Origin: Clostridium akagii DSM 12554 | GTDB taxonomy: Bacteria; Bacillota; Clostridia; Clostridiales; Clostridiaceae | Assembly: GCF_000686725.1 (NCBI RefSeq) | Contig: NZ_JMLK01000007.1 | Span: forward strand, 62,001-126,000 | DNA length: 64,000 bases | Reading direction: 5' to 3' | Part shown: in pieces, positions 26,127 through 34,544 of the stretch | Layout: each line of letters starts with the position of its first letter | How positions within the stretch are numbered: position 1 is the first letter of the stretch | Translations under genes and position numbers: made by a program | The notes under the pieces: generated by a model | Database searches by the model: none | The model's input: the letters and a program-made list of their open reading frames with translations, nothing else | Told to the model about the DNA's origin: nothing

Positions 26127-27140
26127 TTGAATAAGGCAGCTATTAAATTTGTAAAAGCTAGTAAAAAATTTAATGGAACTAAAGACTATGCAGTATCAGA
26201 AGTAAGTGTAAGTATTGAAGAAGGAAGTTTTATTACTATTTTAGGGACATCTGGTTCTGGTAAGACAACTCTTTTAAAGATGATTAATAGAATATATGAA
26301 GCTAGCTCTGGGGAAATATTATTTTTTGGTGAAAGCATAAAAAAATTACCTGTAGAAAAACTTAGAGTGAAAATTGGATATGTTATTCAACAAATTGGAC
26401 TATTCCCACATATGAATGTGGAAGAGAATATAGCAACTGTACCTAAAATTTTGCATTGGAATAAACAAAAAATAAGTGAACGTGTAGAAGAATTGCTTAA
26501 TATAGTTAATCTGCCACCAGATACTTTTAGAAAAAGATACCCAAGACAGCTATCAGGAGGCCAGCAACAAAGAGTAGGACTTGCTAGAGCAATGGCAGCT
26601 GATCCTGAAATAATGCTTATGGATGAACCATTTGGAGCCATTGATGCTATAACAAGACAAAACTTACAGGATGAACTTTTAAAGATACAAAAAAAACTTA
26701 ACAAAACTATTGTTTTTGTAACCCATGACGTAAATGAAGCTTTTAAACTTGGAGATAAGGTTATTGTAATGAATAAAGGTAAAATAGAACAATTTGATAC
26801 ACCTTATAATATTCTTTTTACACCTGCAAATAATTTTGTTGCCCGTTTAGTTACCTCAGATGATACGCTGCAAAGGCTAAAGTTTTTAAGAGCGGAGCAG
26901 GCAATAATTCCTATAGAATTACCTATAAACAACCAGGCAATAAGGGTTGGAAGAGAAGAAAGTCTTTACAATGTATTAACTACCCTTCTATTTAATGATG
27001 GAAAAACAATTATAGTAGAGGATGATAATCACAATGTATTAGGGCAAATAGATTGGAAACAACTACAATTAAAATTTGGGCAGGAAAACCAGGAAATTAA
27101 AGAAAAGACAGGTGACAATTGTGATAAAATATCTGTTTGA
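26127..27140 (+). CDS. ABC importer ATPase, OpuCA type
   Basis: A 337-residue ATPase of the quaternary-amine transporter family. Walker A GTSGSGKTTLL (~40), Q-loop YVIQQIGLFPHM, signature LSGGQQQRVGLARA (~143) and Walker B IMLMDEPFGAID (~163) are intact. The ~90-residue C-terminal tail (after ~245) lies where CBS domains sit in OpuCA, but looks shortened. The start is a TTG at 26127, supported by AGAGAGGTG upstream. An ATG seven bases earlier opens only a 4-codon frame that stops just after the TTG. The gene lies in one operon with two permeases and the binding protein. Confidence 0.9.
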   Translation: MNKAAIKFVKASKKFNGTKDYAVSEVSVSIEEGSFITILGTSGSGKTTLLKMINRIYEASSGEILFFGESIKKLPVEKLRVKIGYVIQQIGLFPHMNVEENIATVPKILHWNKQKISERVEELLNIVNLPPDTFRKRYPRQLSGGQQQRVGLARAMAADPEIMLMDEPFGAIDAITRQNLQDELLKIQKKLNKTIVFVTHDVNEAFKLGDKVIVMNKGKIEQFDTPYNILFTPANNFVARLVTSDDTLQRLKFLRAEQAIIPIELPINNQAIRVGREESLYNVLTTLLFNDGKTIIVEDDNHNVLGQIDWKQLQLKFGQENQEIKEKTGDNCDKISV

Positions 27141-27765
27141 AAATTATAGTGATATGTTAACCTTATTGTCACAACATATTTATTTAGTAGCTGTTAGTAT
27201 TGGAATATCTTTAGTAATTGCAATTCCAATAGTACTAATTATCTTTCGTTCAAAAATATTATCAGCTATTGTATTAGCTTTATTTGGCGTATTATATTCA
27301 ATACCTAGCCTTGCAATGTTTGCATTTTTAATTCCAGTACTTGGACTTGGAGAACAAACGGCTATTGTTGTGCTTATCATTTATAACCAATATATTTTAG
27401 TTAGAAATATATTAGTAGCTTTTCAGTCCATAGATCCTTCAATAATAGAAGCCGCAAAAGGAATGGGATTAAACCCAGTTCAGTTATTTACAAATATACA
27501 AATTCCCTTGGCACTTCCAATAATTTTAGGGGGAACTAGAATAGCAGTGGTGTCTACTATAGGTGTGGCAACTATTGCAGCGGTAGTTAATGCTGGTGGA
27601 CTTGGAGTAATGCTATTTGATGGATTAAGAATGAACTATTTAACAAAAATACTATGGGGTACTATTATGGCAGCTGGACTAGCACTAATAACCAACCAAG
27701 TATTACTTCTTTTAGAGAAGATCGCTTCAAAAAAAGCTCGGGGTGAATACGGGAATGAATCATAA
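27121..27765 (+). CDS. ABC importer permease, OpuCB/OpuCD type (first)
   Basis: A 214-residue inner-membrane permease with about six helices and the EAA-type loop (IIEAAKGMGLNPVQLFTNIQIP region, about 115-140) that contacts the ATPase. The start is placed at GTG 27121 (AGGTGA site), giving a 20-bp overlap with the ATPase gene; an upstream in-frame start at 27076 lies deep in that gene and lacks a ribosome site. A second, related permease is encoded at 30083, so the membrane part is probably a heterodimer, as in OpuCB/OpuCD. Confidence 0.88.
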   Translation: MIKYLFENYSDMLTLLSQHIYLVAVSIGISLVIAIPIVLIIFRSKILSAIVLALFGVLYSIPSLAMFAFLIPVLGLGEQTAIVVLIIYNQYILVRNILVAFQSIDPSIIEAAKGMGLNPVQLFTNIQIPLALPIILGGTRIAVVSTIGVATIAAVVNAGGLGVMLFDGLRMNYLTKILWGTIMAAGLALITNQVLLLLEKIASKKARGEYGNES

Positions 27766-27806
27766 TAAATGCTGATTATTAAAACAATATTTAGGAAGTG
27801 ATATGA

Positions 27807-28724
27807 ATGAAAAAATATGATGAAATTGTAGAAATTTTAAAAGTTCCTAAAATAGTTATACCTTTCTTAAATATAATTTATACTGATGATGATTTAGAAA
27901 TTCTCGCTGCTATAAAAGATGCAACTTTAACAAAATCTAGCATAGAAACTTTAATGGGAAGAAATTCACAAGAAATATTAAAAAGTGCATATAAAGATTC
28001 TGTTGTAGATAAGGTTTTAAGCAATGGAGAAATAGAATACAAAGCTAGTGCTCTTACGGTTAGGTTAGATAACCTAGCAAGTTTTCAAAGGGAAAGATGG
28101 CACCAAATACAATCTGAGCATAGAAAAAAAATAGCGGATTGGTTATATAAAGATTACTTAGATGCTAAGAAGAACAAATCTGTGAAGGAACTAGTAGATT
28201 GCGCTAGTAAAATCGTACCACTTGATGTTGCAATAGACTTCGTAAAAACAGAAAAAAAAGATATTTATGTTATCCCTTGTGATTGTAAGTCTATAGAAGA
28301 AGGCTGCGATTTTGATAAAAATGTATGTATGAGTATGGGTAGTGGACTAAATACATCTTCAGATAGAGGGCACGGAAAAAAGTTAAATACACAGGAAGCC
28401 GTAGAGCTATTAAAACATGCAGATAAAGAAGGACTTATTCATTCTTTAGAAGAAAATGCCATATGTAATTGTTGTAGTTGCTGTTGCTACCCTTTAAGAG
28501 CATCAAAAGAGTTGGGACTTAAAGGAAAATGGCCTGCTGTAAGTTATGTAATTAACTTAGATAGGGAAAGTTGTATTGGCTGCGGAATATGTACAGGTAG
28601 ATGCCCACAAAAAGTATTTGAAAAACAAGGCAAAACAATAAAAATAGATATTTCAAAATGTGTAGGTTGCGGAGTATGTGTAAGTACCTGCCCTAAAAAG
28701 GCTTTACATTTACAGCAGATATAG
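27807..28724 (+). CDS. Dicluster ferredoxin-like iron-sulfur protein in a transporter operon
   Basis: A 305-residue protein. The helical N-terminal ~150 residues are not assigned. The middle has CDC...C...C (about 155-175) and the dense cluster CNCCSCCC (~221-228). The C-terminus has two classical 4Fe-4S motifs, CIGCGICTGRCP (~253) and CVGCGVCVSTCP (~281), as in bacterial 2[4Fe-4S] ferredoxins. It should bind at least two clusters and act in electron transfer in the cytoplasm. Proteins of this make-up often accompany reductive or demethylating enzymes. Here it sits between a permease and a sulfhydrylase-like gene of the same operon (41-bp gaps), so a redox step on the imported compound is a reasonable but unproved idea. 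Confidence 0.85.
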   Translation: MKKYDEIVEILKVPKIVIPFLNIIYTDDDLEILAAIKDATLTKSSIETLMGRNSQEILKSAYKDSVVDKVLSNGEIEYKASALTVRLDNLASFQRERWHQIQSEHRKKIADWLYKDYLDAKKNKSVKELVDCASKIVPLDVAIDFVKTEKKDIYVIPCDCKSIEEGCDFDKNVCMSMGSGLNTSSDRGHGKKLNTQEAVELLKHADKEGLIHSLEENAICNCCSCCCYPLRASKELGLKGKWPAVSYVINLDRESCIGCGICTGRCPQKVFEKQGKTIKIDISKCVGCGVCVSTCPKKALHLQQI

Positions 28725-28765
28725 GTTATTACATTACTTTAATACAAAACAAAGGAGTGTTATTT

Positions 28766-30055
28766 ATGTCAGAAAATGATTATGGATTTGAAACGTTGCA
28801 GGTTAGGGCAGGTTATAAACCAGAAGAGCATAACTATGCATCAGCTGTCCCTATTTACCAGACCACAGCCTTTAATTTTGGTGATACTAAGCGTTTAGAT
28901 AGATTGTACTCACTTGAGGAAGAAGGATTCTATTATACTAGAATAGCTAATCCCACAACTGAGGTACTGGAAAAAAGAGTAGCAGCTTTAGAAGGCGGAA
29001 CAGCAGCTATTGCATTAGCTTCAGGTATGGCAGCTATAACTTATGCACTTCTTAATGTAGCAGAATATGGCGGAGAGATAGCAGCAGTAAAAACCTTATA
29101 TTCAGGTTCTTTTAATCTTTTTAATCACATCCTTCCTAGGTTTGGTATAAAGGTTAGGTGGATAGAGGATAGTTATGATATTGAATCTTTCAGAAAAGCT
29201 ATTACACCAAATACTAAGGCTATATTTGCAGAGTCTATTGGCAATCCATCCATTAGTGTTCTAGATATAGAGGCGGTTGCCAAATTAGCGCATGAAAATG
29301 AAATTCCACTTATTGTGGATAATACTTTGCCGAGTCCGTATCTTCTTAATCCAATTAAATATGGAGCAGATATAGTAATTCATTCAGCAACAAAAGCAAT
29401 AGGAGGTCACGGTGCAGCTATTGCAGGTATAATTGTTGAGGGTGGGAAATTTAACTGGGGTAATGGAAAATTTCCACAATTTACTGAATTAGATTATAGC
29501 GTTCAAAATAGAAATATATATGAGGTGTTTCCTACAACTGCATTTACCACCAGAATAAGATTTAGATATCTAAGTGATTTTGGAGCAGCCATAAGCCCAT
29601 TTAATTCATTTTTGATACTACAAGGTATTGAAACTTTAGCGGTTAGAGTTAAACAGGAAGTTGAAAATACAGAGGAAATAGTAAAGTATTTATCTAAGCA
29701 CCCAAAGGTAGCCTGGGTTAGGTATCCAAGTCTTCAGGGGGATAGAAATAACAATTTAGCAGAAAAATATTTAACTAAAGGGAGTGGAACAATATTTACC
29801 TTTGGGTTTAAGGGTAACCAAGAGGAAATAAATAATTTTATAAATAGTTTAAAGCTGTTTAGTTTTGTTGCAAATATAGGGGATTCAAAATCATTGATAG
29901 TCCAACCGTGCATAGCGACCCATGGTACTCTTAATGTAGAGGATAGGAATGCCTCTGGAGCATTTCCAGAGGCACTAAGATTATCCATAGGGCTTGAGAA
30001 GGCAGAAGATTTAATAGCAGATCTAAATCAAGCCTTTCATAAAGTATTGGACTAA
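28766..30055 (+). CDS. metY: O-acetylhomoserine sulfhydrylase-like PLP enzyme
   Basis: A 429-residue member of the Cys/Met metabolism PLP family. The start at ATG 28766 (AAAGGAGTG) is preferred to the ATG 9 nt earlier. Landmarks: YQTTAFNFGDT, YTRIANPTTEVLEKRVAALEGG (positions ~48-70), ASGMAA, ESIGNPSISVLDIE, VDNTLPSPYLLNP and the PLP lysine in HSATKAIGGHG (~210). Length and the GHG segment suit O-acetylhomoserine aminocarboxypropyltransferase (MetY) better than the shorter cystathionine gamma-synthase or methionine gamma-lyase, although the latter activity cannot be ruled out. Its place inside an ABC importer operon is unusual and links the transported compound to sulfur or methionine metabolism. 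Confidence 0.85.
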   Translation: MSENDYGFETLQVRAGYKPEEHNYASAVPIYQTTAFNFGDTKRLDRLYSLEEEGFYYTRIANPTTEVLEKRVAALEGGTAAIALASGMAAITYALLNVAEYGGEIAAVKTLYSGSFNLFNHILPRFGIKVRWIEDSYDIESFRKAITPNTKAIFAESIGNPSISVLDIEAVAKLAHENEIPLIVDNTLPSPYLLNPIKYGADIVIHSATKAIGGHGAAIAGIIVEGGKFNWGNGKFPQFTELDYSVQNRNIYEVFPTTAFTTRIRFRYLSDFGAAISPFNSFLILQGIETLAVRVKQEVENTEEIVKYLSKHPKVAWVRYPSLQGDRNNNLAEKYLTKGSGTIFTFGFKGNQEEINNFINSLKLFSFVANIGDSKSLIVQPCIATHGTLNVEDRNASGAFPEALRLSIGLEKAEDLIADLNQAFHKVLD

Positions 30056-30082
30056 AAAATATTTGAAAGGACGGTATTAATA

Positions 30083-30721
30083 ATGTTCAATGAGGTTATA
30101 AAATTTATAATTAGTAATCATACTCAATATTACAAAGCTGTTAATATACACATAATTATAAGTATCACAGCAGTGTTAATTAGCATTATAATAGCTATCC
30201 CTGCAGGTATTTTATGTTCCAGAAGCACCAAAGTTCTATATCCGGTACTAAACTTTTTTAATTTCTTAAGGATTATCCCAAGTTTAGCGATTTTAGTACT
30301 GGTTTTACCGATACTTGGAACTGGTTTTGTACCTGCATTAGTTGCATTGGTAATTTTAGGAATTCCACCAATGCTTACAAATACATATTTAGGTTTTAAA
30401 AATATAGACAAATCAGTTATAGAAAGTGCACTAGGAATGGGTATGAATTCTAAAGAGATGCTTTTTAAAATTCAGCTTCCACTAGCAATGCCTTTAATAA
30501 TAACTGGTATAAGAATTTCTGCTGTTGAGATTATTGCCAGTGCAACGCTAGCTTCATATATTGGTGCTGGAGGACTTGGAGATTTCATTTTTACAGGACT
30601 TGGTATGAATGATTACGTAATGTTATTTGTTGGTGGGGCATCTGTGGCATTATTATCCGTTGCATCAGAAATAATTTTATTGATTTTTCAACAAGGTATT
30701 ACAAGATATCAGAGAGACTAG
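30083..30721 (+). CDS. ABC importer permease, OpuCB/OpuCD type (second)
   Basis: A 212-residue permease with about six helices and the EAA-like loop (VIESALGMGMNSKEMLF, about 112-130). It is homologous to the permease at 27121 and is the last gene of the operon (27-bp gap after metY, AAAGGACGG site). Together with the binding protein, ATPase and first permease it completes a four-component OpuC-type importer, here split by two metabolic genes. A terminator-like hairpin follows. Confidence 0.9.
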   Translation: MFNEVIKFIISNHTQYYKAVNIHIIISITAVLISIIIAIPAGILCSRSTKVLYPVLNFFNFLRIIPSLAILVLVLPILGTGFVPALVALVILGIPPMLTNTYLGFKNIDKSVIESALGMGMNSKEMLFKIQLPLAMPLIITGIRISAVEIIASATLASYIGAGGLGDFIFTGLGMNDYVMLFVGGASVALLSVASEIILLIFQQGITRYQRD

Positions 30722-30757
30722 TGGCAAGTGAAAAGCTAAAAACGTTATGAGAATATT

Positions 30758-30810
30758 TGGGAATGTAAGTAGACTTTAATTTTTAAATAAATCTATTTGC
30801 ATTCCTATTT
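30758..30810 (+). terminator. Terminator of the importer/metY operon
   Basis: GGAATGTAAGTAGA (30760-30773) pairs with TCTATTTGCATTCC (30792-30805), with G-U pairs allowed, followed by a short T-rich stretch. Confidence 0.65.
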
Positions 30811-30903
30811 TATTTAAATTAAGTTTACAATAAGTGTACTAATAGACTATAATTTAGTAGATAAGATATTTCATAAGTAATATAAGTGGGGTTTGATTGT
30901 TTC

Positions 30904-31809
30904 ATGGAGAATTTAAAAAATAAGATTTGTTTAGTAACAGGGGCAAGTTCTGGAATTGGGAAGGGTATTGCTGAAATTATGGCTAAGGCTGGGGCACAAG
31001 TTATTATGGTAAGCCGCAATAAATCACGAGGCAGAGAAAATTTTAGGGAAATAAAAAATTATGCTACAAACAACGTAGAGTGGATACCTACAGAACTATG
31101 CTCCATAGAATCTATAAACGAACTTGCATTAGAATTTAAAAGTAAGTTTTCTAAATTAGATATTCTTTTTAATTGTGCTGGGGATAAAATAATGAAAAAA
31201 TACTATACAGTAGATGGGTTTGATGGATTATTTTTCAGTAATTATTTGGGACATTTTTTACTCACAAATTTATTATTCGAACCTCTTAAAAATGCAGAAA
31301 ACTCAAAAGTTATCACAATTTCTGGTAGAGCACATAAATCTTCATTAACTAAAGGTAAATTTAAATCAGCTATAGATTTTACTGATTTACAGGGTAATTC
31401 ACACTTTTCCTATGCTAAATATGCCAAACAAGCTACACTGGCAAAAATTATTTTTGCATATGAGTTATCAAGACGATGGGGGAAATATAACATTGCATCT
31501 ACCACTCTTTGTCCTGGACTTTGTAGAACAAATCAAGGTGAATACTTTCCATGGTTATTAAAAGTCCTTCTTCCATTGATTTATATGCTTAAAGATCCGC
31601 AGACTCCAAAAGAAGGAGCCATGCATCTTATAAATCTTTCATTAAAACATAATAGCGAAATCAATGGGAAATATTTCGAAGGTGATAAAAAAGGACTATT
31701 TGAGGTTAAATCTTCTGATGAATCATATGATGTTTCTACTGGAAAAAAGCTATGGGAAGAGAGTAAAAAACTAATTACTCAGAGATATAATTTAAACTTA
31801 ATTAATTAG
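30904..31809 (+). CDS. Short-chain dehydrogenase/reductase family protein, atypical active site
   Basis: A 301-residue Rossmann protein of the SDR superfamily, closest in pattern to retinol-dehydrogenase/WW-domain-oxidoreductase-like members. The cofactor motif TGASSGIGKGIAE is at ~11-23, MVSRNKSRG suits NADP(H), NCAG follows at ~91, and ISGRAHKSS carries the catalytic Ser. At the usual YxxxK site the sequence is YAKYAKQATLAK, where Tyr and Lys do not have the normal spacing, so activity may be altered. I chose ATG 30904 (a GTG in frame at 30886 has no better ribosome site). The 3' end overlaps the converging GreA-like gene by 8 bp. Confidence 0.85.
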   Translation: MENLKNKICLVTGASSGIGKGIAEIMAKAGAQVIMVSRNKSRGRENFREIKNYATNNVEWIPTELCSIESINELALEFKSKFSKLDILFNCAGDKIMKKYYTVDGFDGLFFSNYLGHFLLTNLLFEPLKNAENSKVITISGRAHKSSLTKGKFKSAIDFTDLQGNSHFSYAKYAKQATLAKIIFAYELSRRWGKYNIASTTLCPGLCRTNQGEYFPWLLKVLLPLIYMLKDPQTPKEGAMHLINLSLKHNSEINGKYFEGDKKGLFEVKSSDESYDVSTGKKLWEESKKLITQRYNLNLIN

Positions 31810-32272
31810 TAGTAATAAATGAAAGTATCTTTATAGAATGTAGACCATCCGGAAACTCAACATTTACAACATCACCTATAGATTTACCAATGATGGCTCT
31901 TCCTAAAGGTGAGTCTATGCTAATAATATTTTCAATTGGATTTGCATTAATTATAGTATCAAGTTTAATTTCATCAGTTTCACCACTATCTAAAAATTTA
32001 AGGCTAACCGTACTTCCCATGCTAACTTTATTTTTATCGATGACAGTAGCTACTTCAACAGAAGATTTTATCATACGTGTTAAGTAGGCTATTCTCCTGT
32101 TATTTTCATAATATCTTTGGGAAGCTGCCTTGTATTCAGCATTTTCGCTTCTATCACCAAATGCTGCAGCTACCATTTTTTCTTTTGCAATTTCAAAACG
32201 TAATTTAGTGTTTCTATAAGCTACTTCTTCTCTTAATTTTTTTATGTCCTCTTCAGTTAATTGGTTATTCAT
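31802..32272 (-). CDS. GreA/GreB-family transcription elongation factor
   Basis: A 156-residue protein with the two Gre domains: an N-terminal antiparallel coiled coil (~5-75) with the tip motif GDRSENAEYKAA (~39-50), whose acidic residues position Mg2+ in the RNA polymerase active site, and a C-terminal FKBP-like domain (~80-156; SPLGRAIIGKSIGDVV). It should stimulate transcript cleavage in stalled polymerase. It stands alone on the minus strand, away from lysS or other usual greA neighbours, so it may be a second Gre paralog. Its stop codon lies within the end of the SDR gene. Confidence 0.9.
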   Translation of the reverse strand: MNNQLTEEDIKKLREEVAYRNTKLRFEIAKEKMVAAAFGDRSENAEYKAASQRYYENNRRIAYLTRMIKSSVEVATVIDKNKVSMGSTVSLKFLDSGETDEIKLDTIINANPIENIISIDSPLGRAIIGKSIGDVVNVEFPDGLHSIKILSFITTN

Positions 32273-32487
32273 AATATATCGCCCCGTTTTTAAAAAATAT
32301 CAATTATATTCTATGAGTAATTTTAGCACACTTTTCACTGAGACGAGAAGTATTAACACAATTTTATATTTACATAGAAGGAAAAATATGAAATACATGT
32401 TGGTGAATATCTATGTTAAGAAAAATTATTTTATAATGTATAAAATCCTATTAGTCAATGCAACATATAGGATAGAAGGTGATTGAA

Positions 32488-33606
32488 ATGGAAGTTGCTA
32501 TTATGGGAGCTGGAATGTCAGGACTCTCTTGCGCCATAACCCTTGAAAAACATGGGGTTACGCCAAGCATTTTTGAGAAAAGAAGTTGTGTAGGGGATAG
32601 ATTTGTTAATGCAGAAGGAATGTTCAGTATACTTAATAGACCAACCAAGGACTGTTTGGCTCAACTATCAAATGAGTTTAATATAAACCTAAAACCTATA
32701 GATGAAGTAAATAAATTATTTATGCATTCTAAAAATGAGATTGGTGCTATTGAGGGGAAACTTGGATATACAAATGTAAGGGGGAGGCATGAAGATTCTT
32801 ATGAAAATCAGCTAGCCAAACAAGTTAATGCGAAGATTAATTTTAAATCCACACGTGAATATGAATATCTATGTAAAAATTTTGAGTATGTAGTATTAGC
32901 TACTGGGGATGGAGAGTATGCTTCTCATTTAGGTAATTATAGGTGTGACCTTACTTGTACTATAAAAGGAGCAACTGTTGAAGGTGAATTTTTAACAAGT
33001 GTACCTCATGTATGGTTCAATTACGAGATATTACCTAAAGGTTATGGTTGGATTATACCCTACTCTGAAAAAGAAGCAAACTTAGTTATTGCCTACCCTG
33101 ATTATCCAGATAATATAAAATTAGATTTGAACGATATGTGGAAAAAATTTTATGCTTTAGCATGTAAAGATTTAGACCAAAATTTAAGAATAACGGATAA
33201 CTTTGAGGTCACAAGATATATGATGGGAATATGTGATAAAGCAAAATTAGATAACACATATTTTGTTGGGAACTGTTTTGGTACGGTTTCCCCAGGACTT
33301 GGGTTTGGACAATATATTTCAATGTTAACAGGCGTGTATTCAGCCTATGATATTTGCAAAATAGGAACTTATGAGGAGCTTACCAGACCTCTGCTAGAAA
33401 ATTATAATCATTCTATTGTTTTAAGAAGATTTTTGGAAAATTTAACTGATGAGGACATAGATTTTCAAGTTAAAAATCTAGATAATAAAATTACAGATAA
33501 TTTGGTTAATAAAGTTTTTAGTAATGATAGTGGTATTGAGCTACTTAAATTATCAACTCCACTTATGAGGTTATGGAATAATTATAAAGAGTTTAAAAGT
33601 AAGTAA
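32488..33606 (+). CDS. FAD-dependent oxidoreductase (geranylgeranyl-reductase-like)
   Basis: A 372-residue flavoprotein with the dinucleotide-binding motif MGAGMSGLSCAITLEKHG at the N-terminus and a second family block, YFVGNCFGTVSPGLGFGQY (~260-280), like the GD motif region of GGR/FixC-type flavoproteins. It starts at ATG 32488 (AGAAGGTGATTG). The substrate is not recognisable. It lacks a signal peptide and appears cytoplasmic. It is probably a single-gene transcript, closed by the hairpin at 33634. Confidence 0.8.
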   Translation: MEVAIMGAGMSGLSCAITLEKHGVTPSIFEKRSCVGDRFVNAEGMFSILNRPTKDCLAQLSNEFNINLKPIDEVNKLFMHSKNEIGAIEGKLGYTNVRGRHEDSYENQLAKQVNAKINFKSTREYEYLCKNFEYVVLATGDGEYASHLGNYRCDLTCTIKGATVEGEFLTSVPHVWFNYEILPKGYGWIIPYSEKEANLVIAYPDYPDNIKLDLNDMWKKFYALACKDLDQNLRITDNFEVTRYMMGICDKAKLDNTYFVGNCFGTVSPGLGFGQYISMLTGVYSAYDICKIGTYEELTRPLLENYNHSIVLRRFLENLTDEDIDFQVKNLDNKITDNLVNKVFSNDSGIELLKLSTPLMRLWNNYKEFKSK

Positions 33607-33633
33607 GAGGATATATTGTATGAAAGTAAAAAA

Positions 33634-33672
33634 TTCAGCCAAATCTAAAAAATAGATTTGGCTGAAAAAATA
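33634..33672. terminator. Bidirectional terminator between FAD enzyme and MerR genes
   Basis: TTCAGCCAAATCTA pairs perfectly with TAGATTTGGCTGAA over a 5-nt loop. A tracts on both sides suit termination on either strand. Confidence 0.8.
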
Positions 33673-33698
33673 AAGGTAATGGACAAAATTAAGTGTGC

Positions 33699-34460
33699 CT
33701 ATTTTTTACTTGTGTAGATAAGCACAGCATCTCTTAGAAATTCAGCTGTTCCAGGTTGCTTTTTATCATAATATGCCTTGAATCGGGGGTCACCTACATA
33801 CATCTCGGCAACCCCTGCATGGGCCTCTTTAGTATAACTGTCCCAATAAAAACTTAGCCACTGGCCATGTAGAGCAGCTGCCTTTTGTGCCAGAACACCT
33901 GCAGGATCACCAGTAATAAACGCTTCAGTAAGTGTCTCCATAACTTCACTTTCAAGGCTCGTAACTTTATCGTATTCACTTTCCGTCATGTTTTTTAATT
34001 TATTATTTGTTTTTTTTACAGCGTCTTGACCATATTTTTCAAGAATCTCTTTGCCATATTGTTTTTCATTGTCAGCAATTAGCTTTTCCTTAAATCCCTG
34101 GAATTTTTCTTTATCACTCATTATAATTCTACCCTCCGCTTCCGCAATTGTTTTATCAACATTTGCTATTAGTAAATTTAATTGCTCTTTTTTCAGGAGG
34201 AGTTTTTCACGGTGTTCTCTAAGTGCTACTGCAGCATCAAAACAAGGATTTGTTACAATACTCTTAATACCCTCGAGGCTTATGCCAAGTTCTCTGTAAA
34301 AGAGTATTTGCTGTAATCTATTTACTTCTTTTTCACCATAAATACGATATCCAGATGAATTAATTCTTGCCGGCTTAAGAATTTCAATTTCATCATAATA
34401 CCTTAGGGTTCTTGTGCTAATGCCTGCCATTTTACCTAGCTTTTGCACTGTATATTCCAT
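33699..34460 (-). CDS. MerR-family regulator with TipAS ligand-binding domain
   Basis: A 253-residue regulator. The N-terminal MerR helix-turn-helix is typical (YTVQKLGKMAGISTRTLRYY, then GYRIYGEKEVNRLQQILFYRELG, ~1-70), followed by a dimerisation helix (~75-110) and a C-terminal TipAS-type domain (~125-250; ending PGTAEFLRDAV). TipAL, Mta and SkgA use this layout to sense thiopeptides or other amphipathic drugs and to activate multidrug genes and themselves. The promoter in front of the gene has the 19-bp spacing and dyad expected for MerR control, so it is probably autoactivated. No efflux gene is adjacent on this strand. Confidence 0.92.
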   Translation of the reverse strand: MEYTVQKLGKMAGISTRTLRYYDEIEILKPARINSSGYRIYGEKEVNRLQQILFYRELGISLEGIKSIVTNPCFDAAVALREHREKLLLKKEQLNLLIANVDKTIAEAEGRIIMSDKEKFQGFKEKLIADNEKQYGKEILEKYGQDAVKKTNNKLKNMTESEYDKVTSLESEVMETLTEAFITGDPAGVLAQKAAALHGQWLSFYWDSYTKEAHAGVAEMYVGDPRFKAYYDKKQPGTAEFLRDAVLIYTSKK

Positions 34461-34485
34461 GTGAGTTCACCTCCTGACAAGATTA

Positions 34486-34516
34486 AATATATACCTTCAC
34501 GTTACGTCAATGTCAA
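34486..34516 (-). promoter_or_regulatory. MerR-type promoter with 19-bp spacer and dyad
   Basis: On the minus strand TTGACA (34516-34511) and TATATT (34491-34486) are 19 bp apart, with the dyad TTGACGTAACGTGAA between them (ACGT-A-ACGT core). This is the hallmark layout of MerR/Mta targets. Confidence 0.75.
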
Positions 34517-34544
34517 GTAGAATTCTAATATTTAATAAATTTAA

